Source: Sphaeroforma arctica JP610
Taxonomy: Eukaryota; Opisthokonta; Ichthyosporea; Ichthyophonida
Length of the DNA stretch: 34,729 nt
Reading direction: 5' to 3'
Assembly: GCF_001186125.1 (NCBI RefSeq)
Contig: NW_014040325.1
Span: 32,575-67,303 of the forward strand
The translations under genes and the position numbers were made by a program. Shown here piece by piece: positions 18,469 through 29,808 of this stretch. Position 1 is the stretch's first letter. Each line of letters opens with the position of its first letter. Below the pieces are notes generated by a model. It searched no databases, was not told the origin of the DNA, and worked only from the letters and a program-made list of their open reading frames with translations.

Positions 18469-19998
18469 ATGTCTATTGTATATAGTATGTCTATTTATAC
18501 ACGGCCACGAGTGTGTGCGGTTCGTGTTTGCCGCCAGCTTCTAGCGGAAGGCTATCACATGCGCCCCCGAATAGTACTTCAGAAAAATAATCAACAGCCC
18601 GAATGCACTCGACACATTCATACAGTAAGAACAAGGCTCAACAGCGAGAAGTCTACTGGGGCTAGTCTAAAATTCATACCCTCTGCACGTGCTCATAAGG
18701 GCTCATTGAGGTTAAAAACTCAGTATAGACATTCATCCACAGTAACAACCAGCACAACAACATCCTGCAGGACCCACACATGCGGTGACTTGCGGGCGGC
18801 AGATGTATCCCAACAGGTGCAGCTAAGTGGATGGGTAGTCACCAAAAGGTACTGAAGCGTGCGTATGTTGTGTACTCGATTTGCAGGTATACCAAAGTAA
18901 CGCCGCCTGTGTGATTGCGCTGCAGTGCGGCGCTTTGTTGCACTTGTAGCTATATTATATAAACATTTCGTACAGGGCTCTATAGATCAAAATATATGAA
19001 CATATTACATGCGCTTTGCGTCGTATTAGGTATCCGTCGTTTATTTCCGTTGTAGTGTTTTTCAATTTGTGGACTAGTGCGTATATCGAGACAACTAGCG
19101 ATAGTACACATTTATATTATGTGCAATTTCCTCTCGTACCGCTCGTACACGCATAGCAATCTGAAAGAGTATGGCATGAATAAGCTTTACATTCGTAACT
19201 ACATTAATTAAGTCTAACAGTCTTGTTTCTCGACATGACAAGCTAGAGTGGGATGGATTCCTACTTGGTTCAAATAACCATTGATATGCATATATTGTCC
19301 GAACATATACTTCTATGTAGGACATTTGGCAACGACATGCGCTTCATGCCTCTGCGCGATGCCTATGGTACGACGCAGCTGACGTACGCGAAGGGTGCTT
19401 GCAGTAGCGATGTATGGGATGTGCTAGAAAAAGCCTCGACTGAGTCAGTCATAAGCATCACCGGGGACGTTCGTTTGAGGCCGGAGGGACAATCAAATGA
19501 TGTATGTATGGGCTGCGGCATGTGTTCTGGCCTTCGGGGATAGTGTGCTCTGTAGTTCTACACCGCCTCGTACTGTATGGAGGTCTTGAAACCCTCAGCA
19601 AATAGTTTTGTGTTTTGATGCACTCTTTATCATCGTATTGACTATGAATTTCGTGGTGGACTCTTGTTTCTGTTGTCGTAGTATCACTGCCGTCGTTGTA
19701 TTGCCATCACATCTGCGGCAGACATTATCGCGCGACATTGATTTCTTCACGACTGCGGTTATTAGCATCACCCATTTGCACAACCAGTGACTTGGGTTTC
19801 ATTAGTGCCATCGCTGCTATCAGCAATTACGTTAACACAGTTAGGATTGCTCTCAGCATGTTTATTGCTCTACTCATCAGACTAGAAATGTCCAAGTGCA
19901 TAGTAACAGAACTTCCTTTTCCTTTACTCCTCTGCAGAGCACATTTCATTCTCTTTGTCTAGCTATTCCATGTCTAAAACACACACAATTACACACAT

Positions 19999-20047
<49 letters not shown>

Positions 20048-23000
20048 CGTGTGTGTGTGTCTAATACGTGAATCAGTTCCAACTATAAGTATTAAATGGT
20101 ACCAACGGTCGCACAATATAGAATAGTATATATAGATATACCATTTTGCGTACCGGTGAAATGGTTTGAGGTTTTAACAAGGTGTGCCGAACTCTCTGGT
20201 CGTAAAGCTGAAAATTTATCAAATTGATCAACAGGATATGCCAACTGGGGCTGTGGAGGTGGTGGTCACCGCTGCGCAGCTGCTTGGGTCATGCGAGAGT
20301 TTACCGTTTCCTCTAGATGATAACAATGTGGTATGTGCTAGCATATGAGCCATGTGAATTTTGGTATAGGCCTCAGGACGGGACTACCCGAGACTATTGA
20401 TGTTTGGTGTTCAAGAGGACATTAATGCAATAGTGTCCTTCTGGGGTTTGCTGTACTGTATGAATCTTTTGTCGTTGCGCACGGTGAGCCTTGTACGAAT
20501 GATTACTGCGGAAAGCTGGTATGCCGCTTTTTCTCTCCGACACCAAGACACTTGTAGGTGAACAATATCACATCGTTACCATTTAAACCATCAAACTCCA
20601 AGAAGGTGGTAGTATCCTTCTGATAGTGCATGGCATTACCTCCTTCTGTAGTTCTACCGACCTTATTTAGATTCTGCACGGAAAAGTATAGACTATCAGT
20701 GTCAAGTTGTTATGTTTTGACACTGAATGTTTCTGTGTTGTTCGGATTAGGGCGCCAACATGGCCGGGATTCGTATGGAGCGCAGATATCTGGCCCTCCG
20801 CTCGAATGCACTGCAGAAAAACATTCGGCTGCGCGCGAAAGTCGCCAGCGCTACCCGGCGATACCTGGAAGACCGCCAATTTGTGGAGATTGAAACGCCT
20901 CTCCTTTTCAGGTAGAGTAGTTAACAGTCGTGCATCTGTAAAGATACGGGTCCTAATACGTTCCCCAAGTATGAGTCAATTGGGTGCCAGGTATTCTCGG
21001 ATGGCTTGATATTCGCTTACCTCAGCACAGACTGCGTATCTAATGTATGTCAATGCGCTCCTAGATGGATATATCTTAAGGTACAGCCTGAATGTGTGTG
21101 GAGAAATTAAAATCCTTTGCGTACTACAATTTTTAGATCAAGTCGTGCGTCTATTTGTGCTGGGCTGGTTTTACGTCGTACAGTAGTAGTCATGCCCATT
21201 GTCGTGCCTCACGCCACGTGCATGCGGTGCCAGGGACTGTGCTCTGCTTTGAAATGAAGGCACTCGCACCTGTTCAAAAATAAACACTCCGAGAACATCA
21301 TGTATGTTTTGACCCCCGAAATAAACTCATCGCAAACACACAGTCCACAATATGCGCTATGGTATGCAATTGATGGGACGTGCATATGCTATCCAACCTA
21401 GAATAGTCTAAATCGGGCATTTTGTAACTCGCTATCTATTTCACAGGCGGACACCAGAGGGTGCGAGAGAATTTATTGTACCCGCGCGAGCGTCGGGTAC
21501 GTTCTACGCCTTACCACAAAGCCCGCAACAATACAAACAGGTTCGTGTGGTCTCGATTGCAGTGCCTGTGTGGGTGGCTTACAATACGGATGTCCGGAAA
21601 GGGTCACGACGTGGTCGACCGTTGCTTCTGCTCGTAGTTAATTAAATGTCTATATGCGATACGGTATTAGGAAGACCTGCCACCCAAGGCGATATCTATG
21701 TGCTTGCAAGTTGTTCGCGAAATTCGAACCTCTAATATTGACCACACACCCGATATTTGCTGGCTGCTTTGGAGACGTTGCGCTCCGTATGTGTGGCGGT
21801 CAAAGCTCAAATCATATACAACGTAGGTATGCATGTAGATGTGGTGAATGACGTATGGTCCACCAAAGCAGGTATCGTCAGAACGACCATGTCTTACTGC
21901 ATTCCAGTATATATAGGGCGCATAGCAAAACTACCTGCATCAATGCAAAGGACTAATGTCTACTTTATCCACCTGTATGTAAGGGCGTACATAGTATCGC
22001 TAATATCTATACTCAGCGTCGTTTATCCCCACTACACTTTCTATACCACTTGTGCCTGCGATGTGTGGTGTGTGCGTACAGTTGCTGATGGTGGGAGGGT
22101 TTGATCGCTACTTCCAATTCGCGCGATGCTTCCGTGATGAGGATCTGCGAGCCGATAGACAACCCGAATTCACACAGATCGATGTGGAGATGTCGTTTGT
22201 CACTATGCAAGACGTCATGGGTAAATGCATACATGTGCGCAAGGATATATTCATGTATCGATATGTGCGTATATGTATTTATTTGCGCTAATATGTAGTT
22301 ACACATACACTTGAAAATTTGTTTGCGTACAATTAAGGTCAAAGCGTCTGTACTGGTTTTACGTGTGCCATGAAGGCAATCTTCATATTTTCTTGTCATG
22401 CTCGATAAAAAAAGTGCCTGCACATCGTACTCAATCTCGATTTAATGGTGGCACGTACAACGCATGTATGATACGTTTATGCACAATCACATGGCGAACC
22501 AGGAATATGTACACGTATTTGAGTGTATTACATTTTAATTTTACTCATACATCTTTGAGTACATGCATGTATGTCCCACAACTTCACGTGGTCTTCTTTG
22601 CCGCAGGCTTCATATTTATGTGCTGTTGTCGGACACGTGTGCGCGCGCAGCACTGTTTGATTGGAATTTTAAGTGCTGGCTTTTAGAAAACGTACAATAG
22701 CTTAAGTCAGAAAGAGCAGCATTTATCCGGTCGCTTGATACTGTTCCTATGCCATCTGTATAAGGTTGTCGTTCTGTCCAACTGTATCCTATCCCTTTAC
22801 CTACCATAGCTTTATGTACAATTGTATTGGGGCTTGGGCACATGCCACACAATATTTTCTACGTCACAAGTCTCGTATTGCATATACAACTCCGTGGCTA
22901 ATCGCTATCTTCTTCTTCCACTCTTATCCTAACACACTTTGAGCACAGACCTTGGTGAGAGAGTATGCAAGAACATGTGGGCAGCTGCAGGGTACGAGAT

Positions 23001-25616
23001 TCCATCGCAATCCTTCCGCCATATGACCTATACCGAGGCCATGACATCATACGGTTGTGACAAGCCGGATCTGCGGTTTGATATGCGGTTAACAAACTTA
23101 GACGCCCCTTTCATCAATTCCAGCGCCGACTTCCTAAATATAGCAGCCAATGAAAAGTCTAAGAGTGTGGTGGGATTCAATTTGGGCAAATGGAGCAAGT
23201 CGATGAGCAGAAAAGACGTGGATGCTCTAGTCAAGCAGGTGCGGGCAAGCGGCTGCCAGACGGCCACGTTCATACAAGTCTCAGCAAATGGTGTGTCTGT
23301 GAACGTTGTTACAGCGTATCTAGGTTCTAAAAAGGCACAATCTGAATACATTCTGGAAGCAAAGTTTTTTTTTAATTGAGTGGCACGTTGGATGCCTAAA
23401 TGGTTTGGTTTACAACATCATATTTCATATATGAAGACTCGGGCTGTATGCAGAAGTCGCACGTTTGCCTGCAAGCAGATTTCGTTCCATATCATTTCCT
23501 CTGTCGTCGTCTGAACTTTTCCGCGCTTTCAACATGGGAGCTGTCAATTTCGATAAACATCACACACCACTCCAACAACAGTAAGACATGCACTGCCTGC
23601 GCTACATTCTATGTTGCATAGCCCCATGCCACTTTAGTTGTCGTCGAGTCGCAACTCTTCTGACCGCGACACAACCCTCTCTGCTTTTGCGCACCCCAGA
23701 TTCCGAGTGGACCTGGAAGTCATCTATTGCAAAATTCCTGACAAATGACAACAAGGAGCAGCTGAAACGTACACTGTCACTACAAGAGGGTGATATGGTA
23801 ATAGTAGGCCTTGGAGCGACCAATAAGACACTCGAGGCTATGGGCAAGGTACGTCTCGTTTGCGACGCTCACAGGTGATCATTATCATGCCCATGAAAAC
23901 ACTCAGAACCACTCCTGGATACATATTTTTGCTCAATTCCTCACCGTTAACGTATCGTAGTGGTTACTTATTCGATGAAAAGATGTTTGTGGCTCAATGT
24001 GAGTTGATTTTTCAAAGTTATGCATGCTAAACCAACCATTGGGGGTGCCTGCGATGGCAAAAGTCATAAGCGCGTGCGATAGTGGTACAGTTGAGAGCTG
24101 CGTGCGTTGTCAGTCGTATTTCTTTATGTTTTTTTTGGTTCCACGTACGGTTGTTATATGCATGATTGGTGTGTGCGCATGTTTGACACGAGGGATACAT
24201 GCTACATGTGAACTGCCGAATGTTTAGTCTAAATGAGTCGTTGTATAACCACGGTGCACTCAGTGGAGGAAGTACAGCCTCATTGTTGAGCGTATACCAC
24301 TAAGATGCCGTACATCAACATGCAATACTCTGCTGACGTACAATCTCTCCCGTAATTTGCTGAGCAACAGGTGCGATTGCAGTGTGCCACCGAATTGGAA
24401 CGCAAAGGCTTACCCGTGAGGCCTCTGAAGGGCTCTGCCAACGAGTTCGAGTTCCTGTGGGTCACAGACTTCCCACTCTTCACCCCCGAAGAAGAACCTG
24501 AGCAATCGAGCACGCCTAGCGAGAGCGATAGCAATCACAGCGCTACAATGCGGTTGGGTACGACCCATCATCCGTTCACAGCGCCACACGCCGATGATAT
24601 GAAGTACTTGAACGGCACTGTAGAGGGCATGATGAAGGTGGGGAATATGATTGTAACTCTGGAGATGGTTGTATATGATATGTGATGTGACGTGATGTTG
24701 TAGTTTGTGCTGACGATCATCTTTTCCGCATTATTTTTATTGTTTTTACTTATTGGGCACTGTAACCCTTATGCTAAAGGGTATGATGTAAAAGGTGACT
24801 TCCAAACCAATACATCACTCTCATGCTATCACGATTGAAAGCCTTCTTACACATTGTGCGTGTGCATCACCGAGCTTATTTTTCTGTATTCTGTTATGAT
24901 GCATTTGCGACCAACTCCAGTACGACCTTGATTTTATTCAATATTTCAATTAAAGCTTGTACATTTGCTTGTGAGTGTATTTATATAAATATAGCCTCAG
25001 CTCACTCACATACACTTACCCTTTCATAATATAGATCAGGGGTCAACACTTTGATCTGGTCGTCAATGGGGTTGAGTTGGGCGGTGGGTCGATACGTATC
25101 CACTCATCTGACGTTCAACGTAAGGTGTTGCAGGACTGTCTGAAGGTAGATGCTGAAAACTTCGAGCATCTACTGACTGCGCTAGAGAGCGGATGTCCGC
25201 CACACGGTGGCTTTGCGCTCGGTAGGTAGTCCATGTATTAGCTTGTGAATGTAGACCGTTACGCGACTGTGCCCAAATGATGCTTTGGCGTGCTGGTATG
25301 CGTATATATATATGACCAAGCACGCTTGCTTGGCAGGCCTTTGTTCATAAGGTGTGCGGTGCGGACCCTGAGTTATTGTACTTATTCACGTGCATGCAAA
25401 TCCTCAAGTTGTTATAAGATGGCCACCAGCTACTTGTACAATTACACTCGTAGAAATTATTGCTATAGATTTACTAGATAGCTGGTTGTTTATGTGGCTT
25501 ACGGATGGATCACGTTTTTGATTACTTTCCCATCCTGATGTAAAAACAAACAGTCAGAATGCTGCTCAATATTATTTCGGCATAAGCAGACGCAATTTAC
25601 TTTATACACACACATA

Positions 25617-25664
<48 letters not shown>

Positions 25665-26180
25665 ACGTGAGTGCATGTATGTATATATATATGTATATAT
25701 ATAGCATACATACGTCCGCGCATGCTAATCTGCTTTACGTTCTTCTCGCTATTTGTTAGGTTTCGACAGGGCGATGGCTTTGCTGACTCATGCTGAGAGC
25801 CTGCGCGATGTCATTGCTTTTCCGAAGTCGTTCTCCGGAAAAGGTACGTCATTGGTCAGTAATTGCTGTTGCATATGCTGCGCATGGAAGGGACAATCAT
25901 CCTTGTTTCACGTCCGTACCCGCTTACGTGACCACCACAGGCGCTGTCCCTTCCTATCGTGACACACGCACCTATTTCTATTTCTTGCATCGTGCGATGA
26001 CATGGATCTTGTGCATCCACATTCTGTACGTCTGATACCTTCTCCACTTTACATTCCTCTTCTTCTGTGATCGTTGACTCCGGATCGCCAGAGCCCATGA
26101 CATCGTCACCGGCTCCGCTCTCTCAGGAAGATCTAGATGTGTATAATCTACAATTCAGGCCGGCGGTTAATGGAGTATAA
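18469..26180 (+). CDS. DARS2: Aspartyl-tRNA synthetase, bacterial/mitochondrial type
   Basis: Class IIb synthetase that charges tRNA-Asp, presumably in mitochondria. Exons: 18469-18848, 19321-19501, 20235-20330, 20751-20911, 21447-21540, 22082-22220, 22949-23290, 23700-23848, 24371-24637, 25035-25221, 25760-25843, 26092-26180. Phases all join, giving 722 residues (human DARS2 is 645). Residues 1-100 are Arg/Ser/Thr-rich with few acidic residues, consistent with a targeting presequence plus linker. The anticodon-binding OB fold is about 104-219 ([12 protein letters not shown]). Motif 1 VEIETP is at 264-269, motif 2 [20 protein letters not shown] from 321. The bacterial insertion (GAD) domain is about 375-510, which separates it from cytosolic Asp[15 protein letters not shown] is at 614-626 and motif 3 GGFALGFDR at 661-669. 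An acidic/Ser insert of about 15 residues precedes HHPFTAPH. The ATG is the first after an in-frame TGA at 18442. Confidence 0.97.
19991..20060. repeat. (CA)n(TA)n(TG)n compound microsatellite
   Basis: ACACACA runs into about 18 AT units and then GTGTGTG. The whole is close to self-complementary, so one strand can fold on itself. It lies in DARS2 intron 2. Confidence 0.9.
25604..25704. repeat. (CA)n(TA)n(TG)n compound microsatellite
   Basis: Second near-palindromic CA-TA-TG tract, in DARS2 intron 10: a short ACACACACA arm, (TA)n, then about 14 GT units and a further (TA)n. Confidence 0.9.
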
Positions 26181-26892
26181 TACCACCATTGAAGTGAAAA
26201 TGGCACTATCGATGCATAGGAGATGGACCTAATCGTAGCACGGAGATCCGATCATGATCGCACAATAGTTTACAAAATGGATGTGAATCACGTTGTAACC
26301 TCTCAAGTTGAATCGATACCTACTTGTGAAAAGTAGTGGTGATCGGCTAATAATACAGTAGAATTAGCAGAGCATTCAGGCAGCTCGTGTAGCTGTGACG
26401 TAAAATAGGCTATCAGACTTTAGTGGATAAATATGGCTGCTTCCGACAACCACCCAGACCAACGATGATTGCAAATTGATTATATCGGTGAAACAAAGAA
26501 CATCATAGAACCCGGGCGAAAGAATCTGCCGACGATGAGAGTCAATCAGAGCACATGCGCCAGCTCGTGGATTGATCGACACAAGAGCGAAAGAAACATA
26601 TTGCCACAAAGAACTTTGTTTTCTTCGAGATATTTCTCAGATTTTTCCGCAAATCATATCAGGCTCGGACCTTGCAAATGACCGACTTCCTGGAAGTTAT
26701 ATGCGTTGCTGCAACAATGCGGTAGTTTCCGATGCTGATGGGTTTAAATAGCGTTATGTTTAGTATGCAATAGATATCAACTCTTGGCGCTTAATTTAGA
26801 ACAACATCGCAGTAAAATGCCTGAACAGAACCCTGAAAACATATATGCGCTCTGCTTCTCATGAGGCGAGTTTCAAGTTTCATACTAAATTC
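26181..26892. other. Intergenic between DARS2 and the LEA-like gene
   Basis: Holds the DARS2 3' UTR and the end of the convergent LEA-like transcript. No AATAAA is seen within 150 bases of the DARS2 stop. Overlapping ORFs at 26376-26681 on both strands are not recognised. Confidence 0.45.
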
Positions 26893-26898
26893 TTTATT
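26893..26898 (-). terminator. AATAAA polyadenylation signal, LEA-like gene
   Basis: The minus strand reads AATAAA 109 bases after the stop codon at 27007-27009, a normal spacing for a short 3' UTR. Confidence 0.6.
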
Positions 26899-27006
26899 CA
26901 TAATGTTTTTGTATACGTCAATAAGATATCACACTCACGTTCGAGCTTCACAATTGATGTTAGCATATCCGCTGCGCTTCACAGCTAGGGTACGGGGTTT
27001 CACCAT

Positions 27007-27297
27007 TTAGGCGGTGGTGGTATCCTTGGTGGTGTTGCTGTTGTCCTGCACGGATTCCTTTGCATCTTGAGCGGCATCCTTCAGGTCGTTCTTCGCGCTG
27101 TTAGCCGTGTTGCTCGCTTTTTCTGCTTTGTACCCAGCACTGTCGCCAGCTCGATCGACCGTGTCCGCAGCTTTCTGGCTGGTGGACTTCTCGCCGTACA
27201 CGGCTTGGCTGACAGTATCACTCACGGTGTTCATGGCGCTGGTGGCTGCCTCCTTAATGTCGGTCACAGTGTTTGAGTTGGCGGCGTTGGAAGACAT
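27007..27297 (-). CDS. Small hydrophilic LEA-like stress protein
   Basis: Intronless 96-residue protein starting MSSNAANSNTVTDIKEA. It is built almost wholly of Ala, Ser, Thr, Asn, Asp and Lys with no Trp, Phe or Cys. Residues 10-85 show amphipathic repeats with alternating Ala and Lys/Asp (KAADTVDRAG, KAEKASNTANSA, DLKDAAQDAKESVQD). That composition is typical of LEA group 3/4 proteins and similar small stress proteins (for example yeast Hsp12-like), which are disordered when wet and protect membranes or proteins. It has its own TATA box 80 bases upstream and an AATAAA 109 bases downstream. Absence of introns, unlike its neighbours, fits a rapidly induced gene. Exact orthology is not recognised and the stress role is inference from composition. 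Confidence 0.7.
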   Translation of the reverse strand: MSSNAANSNTVTDIKEAATSAMNTVSDTVSQAVYGEKSTSQKAADTVDRAGDSAGYKAEKASNTANSAKNDLKDAAQDAKESVQDNSNTTKDTTTA

Positions 27298-27376
27298 ATT
27301 GGAGATTTGTTGATCAATTTATACTTTGCAGTGTTGTATTTTTGATTGATTGACGTAGGAAACAGATTTCACCCTC

Positions 27377-27384
27377 CTTTTATA
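27377..27384 (-). promoter_or_regulatory. TATA box TATAAAAG of the LEA-like gene
   Basis: The minus strand reads GTATAAAAGGAGGG, with TATAAAAG ending 80 bases upstream of the ATG at 27297. It is the clearest core promoter element in the window. It stands in ordinary-composition DNA, not in a TA microsatellite. Confidence 0.6.
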
Positions 27385-27494
27385 CTTTTTTGTCCGTTTT
27401 GTAAAAGCTGTGACGATGACAAGTTTTAAAATACGACCACATATCGGTTTTGAAACACCCCTGTGCCCTGAGGGCCCTCAGTGACTTGAGACTC

Positions 27495-27558
27495 GTTTCC
27501 CCGTCCCCGTTTCCCCGTCCCCGTTTCCCCGTCCCCGTTTCCCCGTCCCCGTTTCCCC
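27495..27558 (-). repeat. 14-base G4-prone minisatellite upstream of the LEA-like gene
   Basis: GTTTCCCCGTCCCC on the plus strand is repeated 4.6 times without error, giving nine C4 runs separated by 2-4 bases. The minus (sense) strand therefore has nine G4 tracts with very short loops, a textbook G-quadruplex pattern, about 110 bases upstream of the TATA box. Confidence 0.95.
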
Positions 27559-27810
27559 TACCATTTGACGGTACATATGGACTTCAGTTTATTGTAAATA
27601 CTGTATAACGATATAAACTTATACGCGAGACAATGAAGACAAATATTATTTCCCTTGACATGACAGAATTTAATTGGGCTAGGATTAAATGTGACTTTGG
27701 CAACTGCATTTTGCGTACGCAATAAAAAGATGAAATCGATGATAGAGCTGAGAAACAACTGATGATCCAATATTATTGGTTTGTTTTAACCTTTGTCTGT
27801 GGCAAAGTCG

Positions 27811-27940
27811 AGTCGGAACTTGGAAGTGAGAAGTCAGAGTGTCAGACTCAGAGTCAGAACTCAGAAGTCAAGACGCAGAAGGAGTTAGGACTCAGAACTT
27901 AGGACTCAGGTAAGTCAGGAGTCAGGACTGAGGACAGATA
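27811..27940 (+). repeat. Degenerate GACTCAG/AAGTCAG short-unit array
   Basis: About fourteen irregularly spaced copies of AGTCAG, ACTCAG or a near variant occur in 130 bases, giving a purine-rich plus strand. No exact unit length is maintained. Confidence 0.7.
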
Positions 27941-29808
27941 CATCTGGATGATATGGTGCAGTGGGCCTGGTGCAGTCGCAAAAGATGATATGTTGCCGAA
28001 TTGCCGATTGTGCTTTACTAAAACCCCTTTTTATTGTTCGTGATATTTTGATTGGCAAAGTCGAGACTCTTCATTTGCACTCGGCGTCTCAGCCCACAGG
28101 CTGGGCCACAGCCCCACATTCCTATCATGCGCCAATGTATGTATCTACGATATTTTTTATACACGATACGTATCTATTATATTCCATACGTTTCTCAGCA
28201 AACTCTAGTCTCTACTTTAGTGAAACTGGGGAAGGGTCGAGGAACGCACATGATGATAACTGGTGAGATGTTCGTGATATTTTAGTGTAAGAAGATTTAT
28301 TAAGAACACAATTCTTTGGATACATGCAACCTCTTGTCCCCTTGTATGAGATACCCGCCGATTGTGTGCCCGAAAAGCATTGCAACCTCGCTTATTTTCA
28401 TGTATTGTCGTGCAAGAGCGATTTTGTAGTCTTGTATTGCACATAAATCGAATTTTGTAGTCTCGTATTGCACATAAATAGAATGTGTTGTTTGAGGTGT
28501 GGCTAGCTTTCTTCACGTTGCAATTTCATTGCTAGATATCGATGGTTGTGTTTCTACATAGTGTGCTGACCCTTCATGATTGTTCGTCTTTTAACATGTA
28601 TATGATATATCCCTCATGTAGGTTAATAATCTGTGTGTTGCCTTCAATAGGAATGTTTTATATTTCCTCCTTGTTTGTATGTTAGTTGGTTGTAAATATT
28701 ATAATCGCAGCTCCAACCCCCAAGTGCATTACATTGAATATACATGCATAGATAATAAATGTAGAATCCTATCATATATGTGCTATTAATCGTGCAAACA
28801 CTATGGACTTGATATTGTGTGACCATGTGAGAAACATGCGCAATATATTAATACTTCGATCCATGTATCGATAATCTAGTATATGTGAACAAGTATGTCT
28901 TATAAGAATATGCAATGTCCATAGATTTATGCTTTCTCGCCAATTTATTCATGCAGCACTTTCCTGTCATGAGCACGTATGTTTATTTACCAAGAGTTTT
29001 GCATAACCTTCGTTTTCCTTTACATCTATCTTATTCTCAGCATATACCGACGCGTCCTGTAGTCTGTATACTCTCATCTCCCAGGTGCGATGCATTGCAC
29101 CATGCAAATCCAGCTGTCTATCTACCTTACTCATGTCCCACATTTTAAAGTACAGTTGTCAGTTGGCTATATAGATCTCAATTAATACTAGACTAAGCAC
29201 GGATTGAAACCCGAGTATCGCTGCCCAAATCGCCGGCAGTGTCCGATTCCATACTTTGGTCCATATTAAAGTGGAGGACCGGAACCTCTCGTGTTCTTGT
29301 TCTCCGGTAAGCAAGCCACTCTGTCCGACCTCTCAGACACTGCAAGTAGCAACGCTTCTATGAAACTTGCTTTCAGTGAAAAATTTAGCCTCTTTTGACC
29401 AGTAGGAATTGTTAGTCAAATTCATCCCGAAATATAGATTAGAGCTGCTTTGTAAACTCACTTTTGTACGGGATTGCTGATTATCATTCCACAAGTATTA
29501 AAGCGATGTTAAAATACTCACTTGTATGATTCCTTTCGATAATCATGCCTTGCAGTTGATGCTTCGCTTGCTAAATGGTATAAACATGCTTTACATCCAC
29601 ATGATAATTCGGTAGTGATGCTAAAACGTAATATACAGCCATATCGTCTCGCAGTGCGGCTACACAATCGATTCATAGCTGTGTCATGTACACGCATGAA
29701 ACCATTATCACTTACGAGGCCCACGCCTTGTTATTGTAAACACTAGACACCAGTGCATCATTGACGTATGGTTGTCATTCATTGTGAGACTCGCTCATCA
29801 TCCTGGCA
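27941..29808. other. Intergenic between LEA-like and MTRFR-like genes
   Basis: It contains a 31-base-period duplication (28421-28480, ATTTTGTAGTCTTGTATTGC twice) and AT-rich DNA. ORFs at 27961-28266 (+), 28217-28516 (-), 28915-29148 (+) and 29518-29724 (-) have no motif support. A tRNA-like stretch at about 29190-29340 was examined and rejected. Confidence 0.5.

Larger units (their letters stand above)
18849..26091. other. DARS2 introns
   Basis: Eleven introns of about 250-750 bases, all GT-AG. Apart from the two compound microsatellites listed separately (introns 2 and 10), none holds a recognised gene, RNA or array. ORFs seen in introns, for example 19608-19962, 22363-22686 and 24823-25029, have no motif support. 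Confidence 0.6.

Noticed and set aside
29190-29340. tRNA-like A-box/B-box strings on the minus strand (AGAGTGG, GGTTCCGGTCC, GGTTTCAATCC)
   Set aside because: No seven-base acceptor stem or anticodon arm can be paired, and the invariant A58 and the B-box RA are missing. It could be a worn tRNA-derived SINE, but this is not supportable by eye.
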